Positions 12,207 through 23,223 of a stretch of DNA of 64,000 nt are shown here, in pieces (the first letter of the stretch is position 1; each line of letters begins with the position of its first letter). The position numbers were made by a program, and so were the translations under genes. The stretch is from Rhabdophis nuchalis. Lineage: Eukaryota > Chordata > Lepidosauria > Squamata > Natricidae. Below the pieces are notes generated by a model that made no database searches, was not told where the DNA came from, and saw only the letters and a list, made by a program, of their open reading frames with translations. Where the stretch lies: positions 61,537,850 through 61,601,849 of the forward strand of contig CM077645.1 in the NCBI GenBank assembly GCA_039707465.1, in the 5' to 3' direction.

Positions 12207-12465
12207 GTGCTTGGTGTTCTCTGAGCTGGCTTGTTTTCTTGAAGATATTTTATTACCCAAACTAGTAGAGATGGGAAGGTTTCAAGGAACTTTCTTATCA
12301 GAAAATGGACAAAAAGCTTGAAGGCAAGAGAAAAAGCCTCCAGGACTATGCATTTTCCATCTCCCCTACCATGCGTTCTAGCATCAACTATTACTGATGA
12401 TGTTACCTAGTTTGGGTAATGAAACGTCTGCAAGAAAACAAGTAAGCTTAGAAAGCACCAAGAAC
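12207..12465. repeat. Interspersed repeat with about 58 bp inverted ends
   Basis: The left end (CTTGGTGTTCTCTGAGC ... TTACCCAAACTAG, 12207-12265) is the imperfect reverse complement of the right end (CTAGTTTGGGTAATGAAACG ... GCACCAAGAAC, 12407-12465). Between them is a block at 12271-12372 that recurs inverted at 13088-13190. This end sequence is a common reptile repeat in my memory, but I cannot name the family safely; a Penelope-like element or a MITE are both possible. No target duplication is obvious. Confidence 0.6.
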
Positions 12466-13087
12466 ATTCCTCTTTTCCCTGGTCCCATGCCATTCAAAAG
12501 CCAAGAGTGCTCCTGAGCATCGCCTTATATGAACTATAAGTATAAAACAGAGAAATTTTTTTTTGCCACATTGATTTAAATATGTATAGAATAATACATG
12601 CAATCTCTGTACATCTCTGATTGTTTAAGATTTACACCCTCAACCCCTCCCCCCAAATGTATTTATGTTGTTCAGCAGACAGCTGAACCTGTTCAGATCC
12701 CAAGGCAGCTGAGAACTGACTGAGTTACCTTGTCCTAATCACTGTATTTCAACTTACCTTGTAAGATTGCTCTAAAGATAAAAGAATCTACAGTAGCTTC
12801 TTGAATTAAAAACAGAATATAATGTAGTTGTTAACTTAAGTTTGCATGTCAATGCAATAAACTGTCATTTTCCGAGCATCCTGATCAAGACAAACTTTTC
12901 AGTCATGTAGTAACTTATTACTTGGGCCTCAACGTTGTTTGGGAATTCTTACCCCAAACATGAAAGTTGAACCTCAGTGGCTGAAATGTTGTCTGCAACA
13001 CTATGATTCTAGAATTCAGAACTCTAGTAAATTGCATCCAAAGGCAAAGTTCACTCCTTTGTTTTCTCGTTCCATTGGCAGCCTGAT

Positions 13088-13190
13088 ATGGTAGGGGAAA
13101 TGGAAAGTATGTAAGTTCTAGAGGGCTTTTTCTCTTGCCTTCAAGCTTCTTGTCTATTTTCTGATAAGGCATTTCCTCAAAACCTTCCCA
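13088..13190 (-). repeat. Inverted copy of the 12271-12372 block
   Basis: The reverse complement of this stretch carries GGGAAGGTTTTGAGGAA, CTTATCAGAAAATAGACAAG and GCTTGAAGGCAAGAGAAAAA, matching 12271-12372 in order with roughly 80 percent identity by eye. It lacks the inverted ends of that element. The two copies form a large inverted pair about 715 bases apart. Confidence 0.7.
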
Positions 13191-14455
13191 ACCCTGAAGC
13201 AGCAGGCCTGCATTTTTTCAGAGGTCAACCACCCAAAGAATTTGGCAGCGTGATTTAAAATGACCCCAGCAACGGATGCTTTGTTCACTGCAGAGGGCCA
13301 TCCACAAGAGGTGTGGTTCAGAATCCACTTGGTTGCTGCATCAAGGATGGCTTTTGCTTAAAACCAGAAGCTTGTTGCAACTGGCTTCATATAAGAAATG
13401 TACCAGATAATGTATTTGGTGTCTAAAATGTTCAAATCACCTCACTAAATTATTTTTTAGTAGAGCACACAAATATCTTTTCTTCAAGTGGGTTTTGAAA
13501 CTCTGATAAAATTCAGCCTAGCATTAGAGGAATGTGTGTTTTTTTTTTCTTTGTGTCTCAGAACTACTTGTGCTAAGAGTTTTCAACCATGTGACTGAGA
13601 GTATTTGTGGCATTAATGGCCTTGCTGAGGTGCATAGCAATTCAATTCATGTTAGAGAAAATTGTCTCAACAGCTAAGGCAATGAAGCCGCCTGCTATCC
13701 TATTCAGAGCAAAGATCTGATAATAGTAATTGGACCAGCTTGCAGTCATCACTTATAGCTTCATTTTGCAATGGTACCCGAGTATTTCTTTTCAGGACAT
13801 GCCTCACCCATATATAACCTGGAATGGACCTGAAATCTTTGGAGGAGTAGGAATTCAATTTAAGTGTTCCAGCCCTGGTAGGTCAAACACATAATCAGTT
13901 TCCCATTCCTGAATATGGCTCTGTAGTGAGTTAGAGTTGGATGTAGACATTGTCTTGGAATTTTGTGCCTACTTCAATCAAGTCCTCTTCAAACTTGTAT
14001 TTTGTTTAATGTATAAGTAAGAATTGTTTTTAGGTCGTGTGAAAGTTTAACTTCCCTGAACAAAATGTTCCCTGCCTGCCATTCCATTGCTGACAATCAG
14101 CAATCAGAGCAAAGAAACAGAGTGAAAAAAAATAACTGGGGAATACAATAAACACAGAGAGAGAGAGTCTCCTGCCTTTTCATCTTTTCATCCAGAGACC
14201 ACTTAGTTCTAGGTGATAAGAACTGTTGTATAGTCAAAGTAATTTGCTCTTGTTTCTTCCTTTATTTTTATTACCTACCTTCAAACTGTATTTCCCATTT
14301 ATATAAAACAGATTCAAAGCAACTATTATCCCAGATCATAAAAATGCAAAATTAAATCCAACTAGCATTAAATTGGGTTAAGTGAAAATACTAAGTCTAC
14401 AAAATGCCAAATAAAGAGGGGATAACACATACCGCCTTAATAATAAATATTATTG
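13191..14455. other. Unannotated intergenic DNA
   Basis: No exon or named repeat recognised. Confidence 0.45.
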
Positions 14456-14456
14456 C

Positions 14457-14511
14457 TTTTGGAATGTTTTTAGTATTTTGAAACATTTTGGAATGTTTTT
14501 AGTATTTTGAA
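14457..14511. repeat. Short tandem duplication, 26 bp copies
   Basis: TTTTGGAATGTTTTTAGTAT and the following TTTGAA occur identically at 14457-14482 and 14486-14511, a period of 29 bases. A TATG microsatellite follows at about 14513-14530. Confidence 0.85.
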
Positions 14512-14530
14512 TATGTATGTATGTATGTAT

Positions 14531-14717
14531 GTTAGTTTTATGAGCTGATCATAAAATGAGTTAGCTCATAAAACTAACACACATATCTAAAAAAAAATTT
14601 ACACAACGTAATTCATGGTTCTCTGTCTAGATGGTCTCTGGTGATGAGCCGAAAGGCAGAGAAGGAAACAGTATGTCTCCTCCCTTAATGGGGTCCTAAC
14701 AGGAAGTTGTGAAAACA

Positions 14718-14799
<82 letters not shown>

Positions 14800-14903
14800 C
14801 ATCCATCCATCCATCCATCTATCTGTGTGTGTCACAACACCCTGTTAAGCTCCAATTAAGAGATTCTCCCTGATTTATTTATTGATCAGCTCAAAAATCT
14901 AAC
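14531..14903. repeat. Inverted-end element containing a long ATCT microsatellite
   Basis: The 20 base ends GTTAGTTTTATGAGCTGATC (14531-14550) and its inverted partner at 14884-14903 match at 18 of 20 positions. Inside the left end is a perfect 16 base hairpin (14531-14546 with 14563-14578). The interior holds about 20 ATCT units from 14721, then about five ATCC units to about 14820. No transposase; target duplications are obscured by flanking TATG and CA repeats. Confidence 0.55.
14721..14824. repeat. (ATCT)n (ATCC)n compound microsatellite
   Basis: Uninterrupted ATCT units switch to ATCC units near 14799 and back to ATCT at the end. Long GATA/ATCT-type runs are abundant in snake genomes, which fits the inferred host. 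Confidence 0.97.
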
Positions 14904-14904
14904 A

Positions 14905-14939
14905 TACACACACACACCCACACACACACACACACACAC
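14905..14939. repeat. (CA)n microsatellite
   Basis: Nearly pure CA dinucleotides with one CCCA interruption, directly right of the inverted-end element. Confidence 0.9.
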
Positions 14940-14945
14940 GTACTG

Positions 14946-15800
14946 ACTGGGTGGCTTACAAATGAATATGGAAATTTAATAAAGAAATAATAAAGTTGGA
15001 GTCCTCAATGAAATAAATATTAGATTCAAGTGGCTTAAAGACACTCCTTAATGAAGAATCTACATCTGGAAACAGTTATAATTGGGACAAGGTAAGGAAA
15101 TATCATTCTGCTTCCAGATAGTGTTGGCCCATATCTCAGTTGAACCCTTACCTTTGGCAACTGGACTTTGATAACATCTGCACAGCCACACACTGCTCTT
15201 ACATGCTATAAAATAAGCATTTCCAGCACAAAGAATCTGGGAGAGAATAGCTGCCAAAATTCAGGGAGCCCATATACCTTCCTCCCTCCAAATTGAAATA
15301 AGGAATAGAAAGACACTTGGGAGAAATCATAACTCAGGTATATTGGTTTCAAAATACAGAGTTTAAAGTTCATACTGGTTTAAAAGTTCAAAATAGTTTA
15401 CTTAGACAAACTTTATTTGCTAGGGACTGCATAGACATCTTGTGGCAGTAGTATCCTGTGCATTGTGTCTCAATCTCACAAATGACACACAGTATGGTTC
15501 AGGTGTACCTGAATGATGTCATGGTTCATGTGACATCAATTACCCTTCTCCTCATTCTTATGAATGACAGCCAACTGCCTTATGGCCTGACTATATTCAA
15601 GCACTCCAACTTTGCGCCAGAAACAAGAACAAAACACTTCATTAATCTAGTATAGGCAAGAAAAATGGACCAAGTTCTCTGAGATTTGGGACTTCCTGAA
15701 TGTTTTGAGTCTCTAAATCAAGACTTAATCAAATTACAGACTTAATTCTACATTGAGATAAATTGCAAAATTCCCATATCAAGAGTACTTCTACCTTATA
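14946..15800. other. Unannotated intergenic DNA
   Basis: Nothing recognised. Short open frames only. Confidence 0.4.
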
Positions 15801-15808
15801 CATAAAGG

Positions 15809-16029
15809 CAGTGGTGAAATTCATTTTTTTTTATTACCAGTTCTGTGGGTGTGGCTTGGTGGGCATGACAGGGGAAGGATACTGCAAAATCCCCATTCAC
15901 TCCTCACTCCTCTCCATTCCCACCCATTCTGGGGCCAGCCAGCGGTGGTATTTGCTGGTTCTCCAAACTACTCAAAGTTCCACTAGCGGTTCTCCAGAAC
16001 CTGTGAGAACCTGTTGAATTTCACCCGTT
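15809..16029 (+). mobile_element. Non-autonomous hAT element (CAGTGGTGAAATTC family)
   Basis: Starts CAGTGGTGAAATTCA and ends GAATTTCACCCGTT. Direct repeats CATAAAGG (15801-15808) and CATAAATG (16030-16037) match at 7 of 8 positions. The interior words GTGGGTGTGGCTTGGTGGGC and GGTTCTCCAGAACC are shared with the copy at 34570. No coding capacity. Confidence 0.78.
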
Positions 16030-16279
16030 CATAAATGTATCTGAATGTTGAAAAACTTATTTTGATTGAAATCCTCCATGTAAACTGAGGAAAAGATTAA
16101 GCATTCAGACAGACCACCCACTTTGCAGTAGAACATGAAAGACTGGAACAATTGGTGAAATCTGTTCAAACTATGTGCTTTGACCTGTCAGTGAAAGCTT
16201 TTCCCACTAAGTGAAGGCCAGCAATGGAGTCATTTCATTCACCAAATGATAAATACTCTGCTCATTCTTCAGTTTAAAT

Positions 16280-16415
16280 CAATGTTTCTCAAATGTGGCA
16301 ACTTTAAGATGTATGGACTTCAACTTCCAGAATTCTTGAGCCAGTCATGGTGGTCAGAGGAATTCTGGAAATAAAAGCCCACTTATCTTAAAGTTGCCAG
16401 GTTTGAGAAATACTA
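16280..16415. mobile_element. Degenerate hairpin MITE
   Basis: Starts CAATGTTTCTCAAATGTGGC and ends GCCAGGTTTGAGAAATACTA, with an inverted interior (CTTTAAGATGTATGGACTTC / CTTATCTTAAAG, GAATTCT repeated inverted). Flanks GTTTAAAT and ATTTAAAC match at 6 of 8 positions. It is older than the hairpin copies at 6892, 38025 and 43236. Confidence 0.68.
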
Positions 16416-16871
16416 ATTTAAACTCATCAGAGACTTTTTTAAGACTTCTGATATTTGCAAATGTTGTCATTACTTGAGTTGTTCAATGTTGTTGTGCAAC
16501 TGTATAATTGATTCTTAGTAATGCTAAAACTGAGTCTAAATTTAAATTTTTTATTTTTTAATGTACCAACATAAACTAATTTGGCAATCTTAAAAATGGC
16601 ATAAAGTATTAACACTTTATGCCATATTTATTTGCAATATGTAATTTAAACAACTGATAGAAGTGACAGGAATTCTGAATTATTCTGGTATCTGCTTTTA
16701 CTATGTACCATCTATGAAACTTTTAGCATAACATCTAAACAATATAAAAGTTTGTAATTTATATGTCAAAATGGATTTTGGGATAAAACAATTATGGTAA
16801 ACTATATTTCTATTTAAAATTCATTTTTAAATAAAGATATTAGAAAATGAGAAAACATTATATGTTCATAT

Positions 16872-17080
16872 CAGGGATGGGTTCCCTGCGCATACACAGT
16901 GCAATAAAAATTGTTCTGTGCATGCACAGAAGCAAAATCAAGATAGTGGCGCCTATAGCGCCACCTGGAGAACTGGTATGGAGGTATGGCACGCCTGGGT
17001 TGCTGGTGTTCCAGCGATCCAGGCTGCAAACCATTACCATTTCGGCTGAACCGGTCCAAACTGGGAGGAATTCACCACTG
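16872..17080 (+). mobile_element. Non-autonomous hAT element with perfect TSD
   Basis: Starts CAGGGATGGGTTCCCTGCG and ends GAATTCACCACTG. The 8 bp GTTCATAT is repeated exactly at 16864-16871 and 17081-17088. The interior includes GTGGCGCCTATAGCGCCACC, a perfect 20 base palindrome. No transposase. The 124-codon frame crossing it is an accident. Confidence 0.88.
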
Positions 17081-17088
17081 GTTCATAT

Positions 17089-17589
17089 GTTATTTAGTTT
17101 GCTAGCTGGAGAGCTAATAGAATGGACTAGGGACAAAGATTTTATGAGAAGTGAAGATCACCTATTAATTCCACTCCAATTTGCAGGTAAAATAGAAAGA
17201 AGATTCTCCTCCTGTCAATAACATTTTTAAAAATTCTTGATTAAAGACATAACAGGAAGAGATATATAGAATTGCCATTTGGGGAGCAGGAAAAATTGAG
17301 GAATGAAGGAAATGATAAAGCATAAAATTAGAAAATGAGTCGATTGATGATAGCAGCTTGCATATCCCAGGGTTTCAGATACAGAGGGCAGATGGAATTG
17401 CAGAAACATCCAGTAAAAAGAAGAGAAGGGGCCTCTGCTTTTATATCAACAACCGATGGTATAAAAAAGTAACTATGCTAAAGAAATTCTGTAATGTGAA
17501 CTTAGAGACATTAATTATCAATTGAAAACCGTTTTATTTCCCAAGGCAGATCAGAACAGCTATTCTGAGAAGCTGAAGAATCAGCTCTC
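17089..17589. other. Unannotated intergenic DNA
   Basis: Nothing recognised. Confidence 0.4.
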
Positions 17590-17747
17590 AACCAATGAAC
17601 CAGCAAAAGTGTGTCCCAAAGGTGCTTTTTCCAAAAGGCAACCGGACTTTCTGGTTTTTCTTTGAAGATGTTTCACTTTTTATCCAATAAGCTTCTTCAG
17701 CTTGGGACAACCATGATTTGGATGCCTGAGAATCTCTACAGACATTC
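17590..17747. repeat. Unclassified interspersed repeat
   Basis: Contains AAAGGTGCTTTTTCCAAAAG, GAAGATGTTTCACTTTTTAT and AAGCTTCTTCAGC, a string I know as widely dispersed in reptile and fish genomes, often near Penelope-like elements. I cannot fix its class or ends from this copy. Confidence 0.4.
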
Positions 17748-17911
17748 AGCAGATGTATGAAAAATTATTTAAAATAACAGTGGTTACAGAAAATCTTCTT
17801 TCCATGCTGAAGGGAATTGACAATGGGCAGATGATCTAAATGTGTTTTACTGCAGGTCTGAGAGGAAACCAGTATCAGCAATCATCACTACCATCTCCAT
17901 ATCAGATATAC

Positions 17912-18255
17912 CCATCAGGGTGAACCTATGGCACGGGTGCCACAGTGGCACGCGGAATCATTTTTTAGGGCACGCAAGGCGTTGCCCTGTCAGATCCAGC
18001 GTGCTTGTGTGCGCTGACCAGCTGATTTAGGCCTTCTTTTGAGACCGTTTTTTGCCCTCTGGAGGTGGGGGGGGAAAGGCTGTTTTCACCCTCCCCAGGC
18101 TCCTAGAAAGCCTCTGGAACCTGGGGAGGGCAAAAAAAGCGCACCAAAAGCAGGGAGTCGTGCACATAGCATTATGGGTGTGGCATGCCCATGCACGACC
18201 CCCCTGCCCTCTCCCTGCTTTTGGCACGCGAGCCAAAAAAGGTTAACCATCACTG
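17912..18255 (+). mobile_element. Non-autonomous hAT element (CAGTGATGGCGAACC family), perfect TSD
   Basis: Flanked by identical AGATATAC at 17904-17911 and 18256-18263. The left end is mutated (CCATCAGGGTGAACC) and the right end is AGGTTAACCATCACTG. Interior words GGGCACGC, GCTGATTTAGGCCTTCTTTT, and TTTTGGCACGCGAGCC are shared with 44851 and 56949. Confidence 0.92.
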
Positions 18256-18263
18256 AGATATAC

Positions 18264-20137
18264 TAATAACAGCCAAGCTTCATACAACTGACCCATATGA
18301 CCCATATTGCCTCTTCAATTTCACAGTCCTCTTGAAATCTAAGAACTAGAGCATTTAGTTCTGCGGTTTTCAACTGACACAAAAAGGAAATACTGTAGGT
18401 CTTTGCCTGAACTCACCAAGGATCAAACAGTGACATTACTTCTCAATTTGAGCAACAAGTCACTTGAAGGAAAATAGGTATTTGTTTCTTATACTTCCTT
18501 GCATGCTCAGTGTTTGCTTTGGCCTGGATTAGGAGTAAGTGATTTAGTGCCACCCACCCAGATTTTTGGAGTTTAAAGCTATCAGGTTCAGCAAGCATGA
18601 CAAATGACAACGGACGGTATATAAGTACCCTTAGAACAGGATGGATCTGCTCTAAAGTGACATTTTTATTTTAGGAGCAAAATAAAGGAAGAGCTTACAA
18701 ATATGAGCTAACCAGTGTGCAGCAAGAATAGTAACAATTAAAGGGAAATGAAAACAGTTACTGGTGCTACAAATATCAGCTAGCATGCATGAGTTCACTA
18801 TTTGCTTGGGCAACTCAATATCTAGAAGGTGTGCAATCAGGAGATAAGAAGAAGGAAGCTGCGGTAAAACCACAGAGAAGTGAGAAGAACTGTAGGGTTT
18901 ATCGACCACTCCCTTCTCTTAAGTTCCAGATACATGAACTTTAAAACAAAAGGTTACTATGAAGGTTATTAATATAAGATCATGTTATAAAACCAGTATT
19001 TTAGACAAACAACCAGCAGCTAAGCAACTTAATTCCTACTGCAGAGAAAAGTAAACTGAGGCAAACAACAGTTGGTTCCTAAGTCCAGAAGGGAAAAGTG
19101 ATTCAAACATGTAAATATCAATCCTTTGTATATAGTTTCTCTGGTAAAACACGCAAAGTGCATTATAGCAACAAAACAAAACAAAGGCAAACAACTTTAC
19201 ATTCCCACTATTATTTGTGATGTTGATAGTGCAATTATTCTGAATATGTGAAACAGATCTGACTGAACCAGGAAGCTGTCTTTAAGCAGCCAAAGTGTGC
19301 AACTGTGGTATAATATTTCTGTACAATGGCTTAAGTGACTTGGCAGAGGTAAGGTGCTCCATGAGGATCCCACTTCCAATTTAATAACATGAAATCTAAT
19401 AAATGAAGACAGAGGATTTGATGTATTTAAACAAGCAATTTTTAGTCTTCACCCATTTTGCCTGTTACACTTTTCAGTCTCTGAGAATAATTATGTGTAA
19501 TCTTTTAGAAAACCAAATATAGTTTTATGTTCACTTTATGCCTATCATATCAGTGTTGCAATAATTTGGACAGTTGCTAGATAACAGCAAAGTGATGCAT
19601 GAAATCCTCTTTTCTCCCATCTAGAGATCATCAAGCTGTTTCCCATTTATTATTATGAATTCACTCTGTTTGTTTGTATGCTGAATTTAAACTGTGACAA
19701 AACCATATGACTCATGGCAATTTATCCCCCCCCCAATAAAATCAAAAGCAAGACTCAAAAAACATAAACACAATATTTGTCTATGATTATTTTGTTTTTA
19801 AGAAGGACACTTACAATTCCAATCTGACCCAGCTAGCTATTTACAAGATGAAAGGATGGACTATTTTATTATAGAGCTGTTGCTGGAAGTCATGATTTAT
19901 GACAATAAAAACAACAGCTGCAGTTGTTCAACAAACCAGACTACATATCTTGATTTAGTGTAATATGTGAATAAACTCAGCTGTAATCAGCTCTATATGC
20001 ACAGAGCACTAATAGCAGAATAAAATGATGAGTTGCAAAAATCCAAATGACTACCAAAAGAGAACAAAGAGAGATTTCTAAATTCCTGATGCTAGTGGTG
20101 GTCACCCACACCCGTAGGCATCAGATAAAGCCTAACT
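18264..20137. other. Unannotated intergenic DNA
   Basis: AT-rich. Near 19720-19770 there may be an old retroposon tail (CAATTTATCC, CCAATAAAATC), too decayed to name. No gene seen. Confidence 0.4.
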
Positions 20138-20145
20138 GTATAGAT

Positions 20146-20273
20146 CAGGCCTGTCAACTCGTGGCCCGTGGCCCAGATGCGTCACGTACTGTCCATGGCC
20201 ACGCCCAGTTTAGGGGGGAAAGGTCCCAATACTTCATGTGACGATGCCGTGATGACACGAGTGAAACGCGCTG
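20146..20273 (+). mobile_element. Short hAT MITE
   Basis: Starts CAGGCCTGTCAACTCGTGGC and ends CACGAGTGAAACGCGCTG. Flanks GTATAGAT (20138-20145) and GTATAGAC (20274-20281) match at 7 of 8 bases. 128 bp, unusually CpG-rich for the region, no coding capacity. Confidence 0.8.
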
Positions 20274-20433
20274 GTATAGACTAGGTCTCATTTCTTTCTT
20301 TCTCCCATTCTTTGTTCTCATTTGGCATAGATGCTTTAAAACTGGACATTAGGTAGGATCCTTCACTTGTAAGCAGCAGCTGATGTAGAGCCATACTGAT
20401 AAATAAAGACCGAGATAATTCTTCAGATGCTAC

Positions 20434-20465
20434 AATTTGCACTGATCAAATGATCAGTGCAAATT
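20434..20465. repeat. Perfect palindrome, 15 bp arms
   Basis: AATTTGCACTGATCA is followed by AA and then its exact reverse complement. 32 bases with no mismatch. No function inferred. Confidence 0.9.
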
Positions 20466-22250
20466 ATAACATTCAATTTAATGTTTCATAATTAAAGTAG
20501 GATAATCTGGTGGTCCACTGTTAAGGTAAATTATGTGCAAAAAATTCTACATAGTAGGAAAAGAACAGTGAAGACTGCTAACCACGGATAACAAAAATTG
20601 TAATTGTAATTGCTAAAATAGTGGGCTTCACTCTGCCCTTCTGTTCAAACCCAGTAAATTATTTCCACAATTGAAATTGTCATTCTGGTCTTTATTGTGA
20701 CTCTTGTCAAAGGATTTCTACTGTTTTCCCCACCTCTTTTTAAAAATGTTTTATTTGATCTTTGGCTATCAAATCAAGCTAGTCTTCCTCACAACCTATA
20801 CTGTCAATCAAACCAATAGTCCAATAGCAGAATCTGATTTCTCCAATGTCTGGACCTTTCTGTTTTAGTTACATAATAACTCAGTGGAACTGCATCTATC
20901 TTTAGCAAAGAGATGTACTGACTCATCACATGGGCATCCTGATCATGAACCATCTGGGAGTTTTTTTAGTAAGTTTGTTCTTTCGCATGATGCACCATCC
21001 TGCTCTGTTTGTGGCACAAGGAAACCAACCAGTTAGGGGAGATTCAGGACAATAGAATTATTTGCTGTCTGGTATCAGTGGAAACTGACCACACAAACCT
21101 GGATTCCAGCCACTGGCAATAACATGCTCAGCTTTCAGACATCCAAGAATCATAATTAAGATGTGCTGAAGCCATTAAATCTGAAATGTTATAGAGACAT
21201 CATTGTCATTGTCATTTCAATTAAGATTATCTCCAGCATAATTATAACATGGATGAATAGCATTTCTACTAATCAAACTTCTGGTAAACTACTTTAAGTA
21301 AAACGCCGGCAAGATCTTTTGGGTTTAATGTTACAAAGATTCTTATTGTAGTCTTACACTCAGTGCTAAATGCTATGCTCTTCCCCATGCAAATACAGTA
21401 TGAGTAGAATGTGCAATTTAATAGAAAGTATAATTGCTGTGCCACAGCCTAACCCTTTGGAAAGTATGAGTTGCAAAAGTCTGAACCTAATGCAGAAACA
21501 TTTTAAAAATCCATTACTTTCTGTATGAAGGTAATACTACATTACCTTCCTAACCGAGGGGCGATTGGAATGAGATTATTTTTCTATTACTGTTGATAAT
21601 GGATAAAACTCAGTTCCCAATATTATCATAACCAGCCTTGATTTTAGTAGTGCTTCTATGTGATTATCAGTTGCATTTTACTGGAACTTCAGCACACACA
21701 CATATTTTTTCAACGTAAAACACAGGAGTTATGCTTGCAAAACAATCAGCAATCTTGTCACTATTAAAGGGAAAACGGGGAAAGTGTGGCCCTTCAGATG
21801 TTGCCCAATCCAGCCACACAGCCATTGTTGAGGGGTGGGGGGACAAGGGATAAGAACACTAGCCCCCACCCACCAACCCACCAATTTGAAATGTTCAAAG
21901 GTTAACATCTGGGAACACAAACATCGCAATCACAATTGTAATATGCAAAGAAGCTTCCACTGCTGAACACCGTGCATGACAAAGTACACTTGCCAGAAGC
22001 TTTACTTGTCTTTTTTTATTACACAACTATTAAAGTCTTTCCAAACAATCTTGTCCTGCTTTACAAAAGGTTGTCCTAATTTAAACTGGTTTAATGTACT
22101 GATTCTCCCCAAAGTCTTTGTAAGAACGGCACTTTAGTAAATGCACTGAGATTTTTGGAGAGTTCGACTCCAACAGAAAAATCTATTCCCTATCTTGCTT
22201 GGAGGCAATCCAGCAGTTTTTATTGGATTTAGGTTTGTTCACCTATTTAT
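20466..22250. other. Unannotated intergenic DNA
   Basis: Nothing recognised on either strand. Confidence 0.4.
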
Positions 22251-22400
22251 GTTGTTGAAGATTATTACAAGTAGAAAATCTTATGGCACCTTTAAGATTA
22301 CCAAAGCATATAACTATGGAAATTTTAGCTTTGGTTTAACAAAGTCTATTTCATCAGATGCCTATAATCTCATAACAGAACTATACACGTTATTGCTGAT
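22251..22400. repeat. Old unclassified interspersed repeat
   Basis: Contains CAAGTAGAAAATCTTATGGC, ACCTTTAAGATTACCAAAG and TTTCATCAGATGCC. These resemble a widespread sauropsid repeat whose fresher copies read GGTGCC..AAGACTAAC..TTCATCAGATGC. Heavily decayed; family not fixed. Confidence 0.35.
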
Positions 22401-22616
22401 AAGAGAGCAAAGAAGAGAAACAGATGACTTCTACAGAATTAATTGTCACTTCCGTTCCGAAACTTTCAAAAATACTTTGAAGATGATCCGACTGACTTCT
22501 GTCAATGCAGAAAGGCTGAGCAGGGATTTAGCAAGCCTGTTTCAATCTTCCACAGGTTTTGCATCAAGAGCAACAACAAAAGTCTGGATCTCTATTCTAC
22601 ATGCATGGAAAGCTTG

Positions 22617-22700
22617 TTATTATTTTTTTTTCAATTAATTTTTATTGAAGATTTTTTTTCCAGACTAAAAACAATACAAATTTGAAGAAAAATGAAAATA
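22617..22700 (-). repeat. Possible LINE tail, minus strand (T-rich start)
   Basis: A T-run (22622-22631) followed by CAATTAATTTTTATTGAAG looks like the reverse of a poly(A)-tailed 3' end of an L1-type element. Too short to be sure. Confidence 0.3.
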
Positions 22701-23051
22701 AAGAGAAGGGTACGTAAATAAGAAAAAAAGGGGGGAAACCATAAAGATGAAGAAACATTAGAGGAAAGAATGTGTTAGGTTTTTTTGAACATTATGGTTG
22801 TATACAATGACCATCATTATAGGTCTCAGAAATCCGTCACAGCAGTGGTGTCCAAAATGTCTGTCTGCCTTACGCAGAGTTTATTTGGCTTTTATATAGT
22901 CTTAACAAGCAAAGCATATGTAGCAACAGTATCTTATTGGTACATTCTCCTTGTCAATCTCTAAGACCATCCTAGCCAAGATAGAGGCTTCACATATCCA
23001 GATGGTTCCTGGTACTACCTGGTTCTGATAAACAGTTGAGGTAATTGGTCA
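22701..23051. other. Unannotated intergenic DNA
   Basis: Nothing recognised. The stretch may belong with the direct repeats that follow. Confidence 0.35.
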
Positions 23052-23197
23052 CTGAGCTCATGGCAGTTTGCTACACATGTCTATACATAACCTTTCTTCT
23101 CTTCCCACATCTAGTTCTGCTAATTAGCTGAGCTCATAGGTTAAGAGGTAACCAGCTACTGAGATCATGGCAGTTTGCTGCACATGTCTGTACATAA
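23052..23197. repeat. Direct repeat pair, 39 bp copies 107 bp apart
   Basis: CTGAG.TCATGGCAGTTTGCT and the following CACATGTCT.TACATAA occur at 23052-23090 and 23159-23197 with about three differences. Immediately right, AATCTTTATTGTCAT (23209-23223) resembles the reversed tail also seen at 3989. Confidence 0.75.
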
Positions 23198-23223
23198 GTG
23201 TAAGTATAATCTTTATTGTCATA

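Noticed and set aside
14721..14824. CRISPR-like regular array
   Set aside because: Units are 4 bases with no spacers, a microsatellite. The host is a vertebrate.
22195..22638. 147-codon open frame as a gene
   Set aside because: Half of it overlaps an old interspersed repeat, there is no recognisable domain, and it ends in a T-rich retroposon tail.
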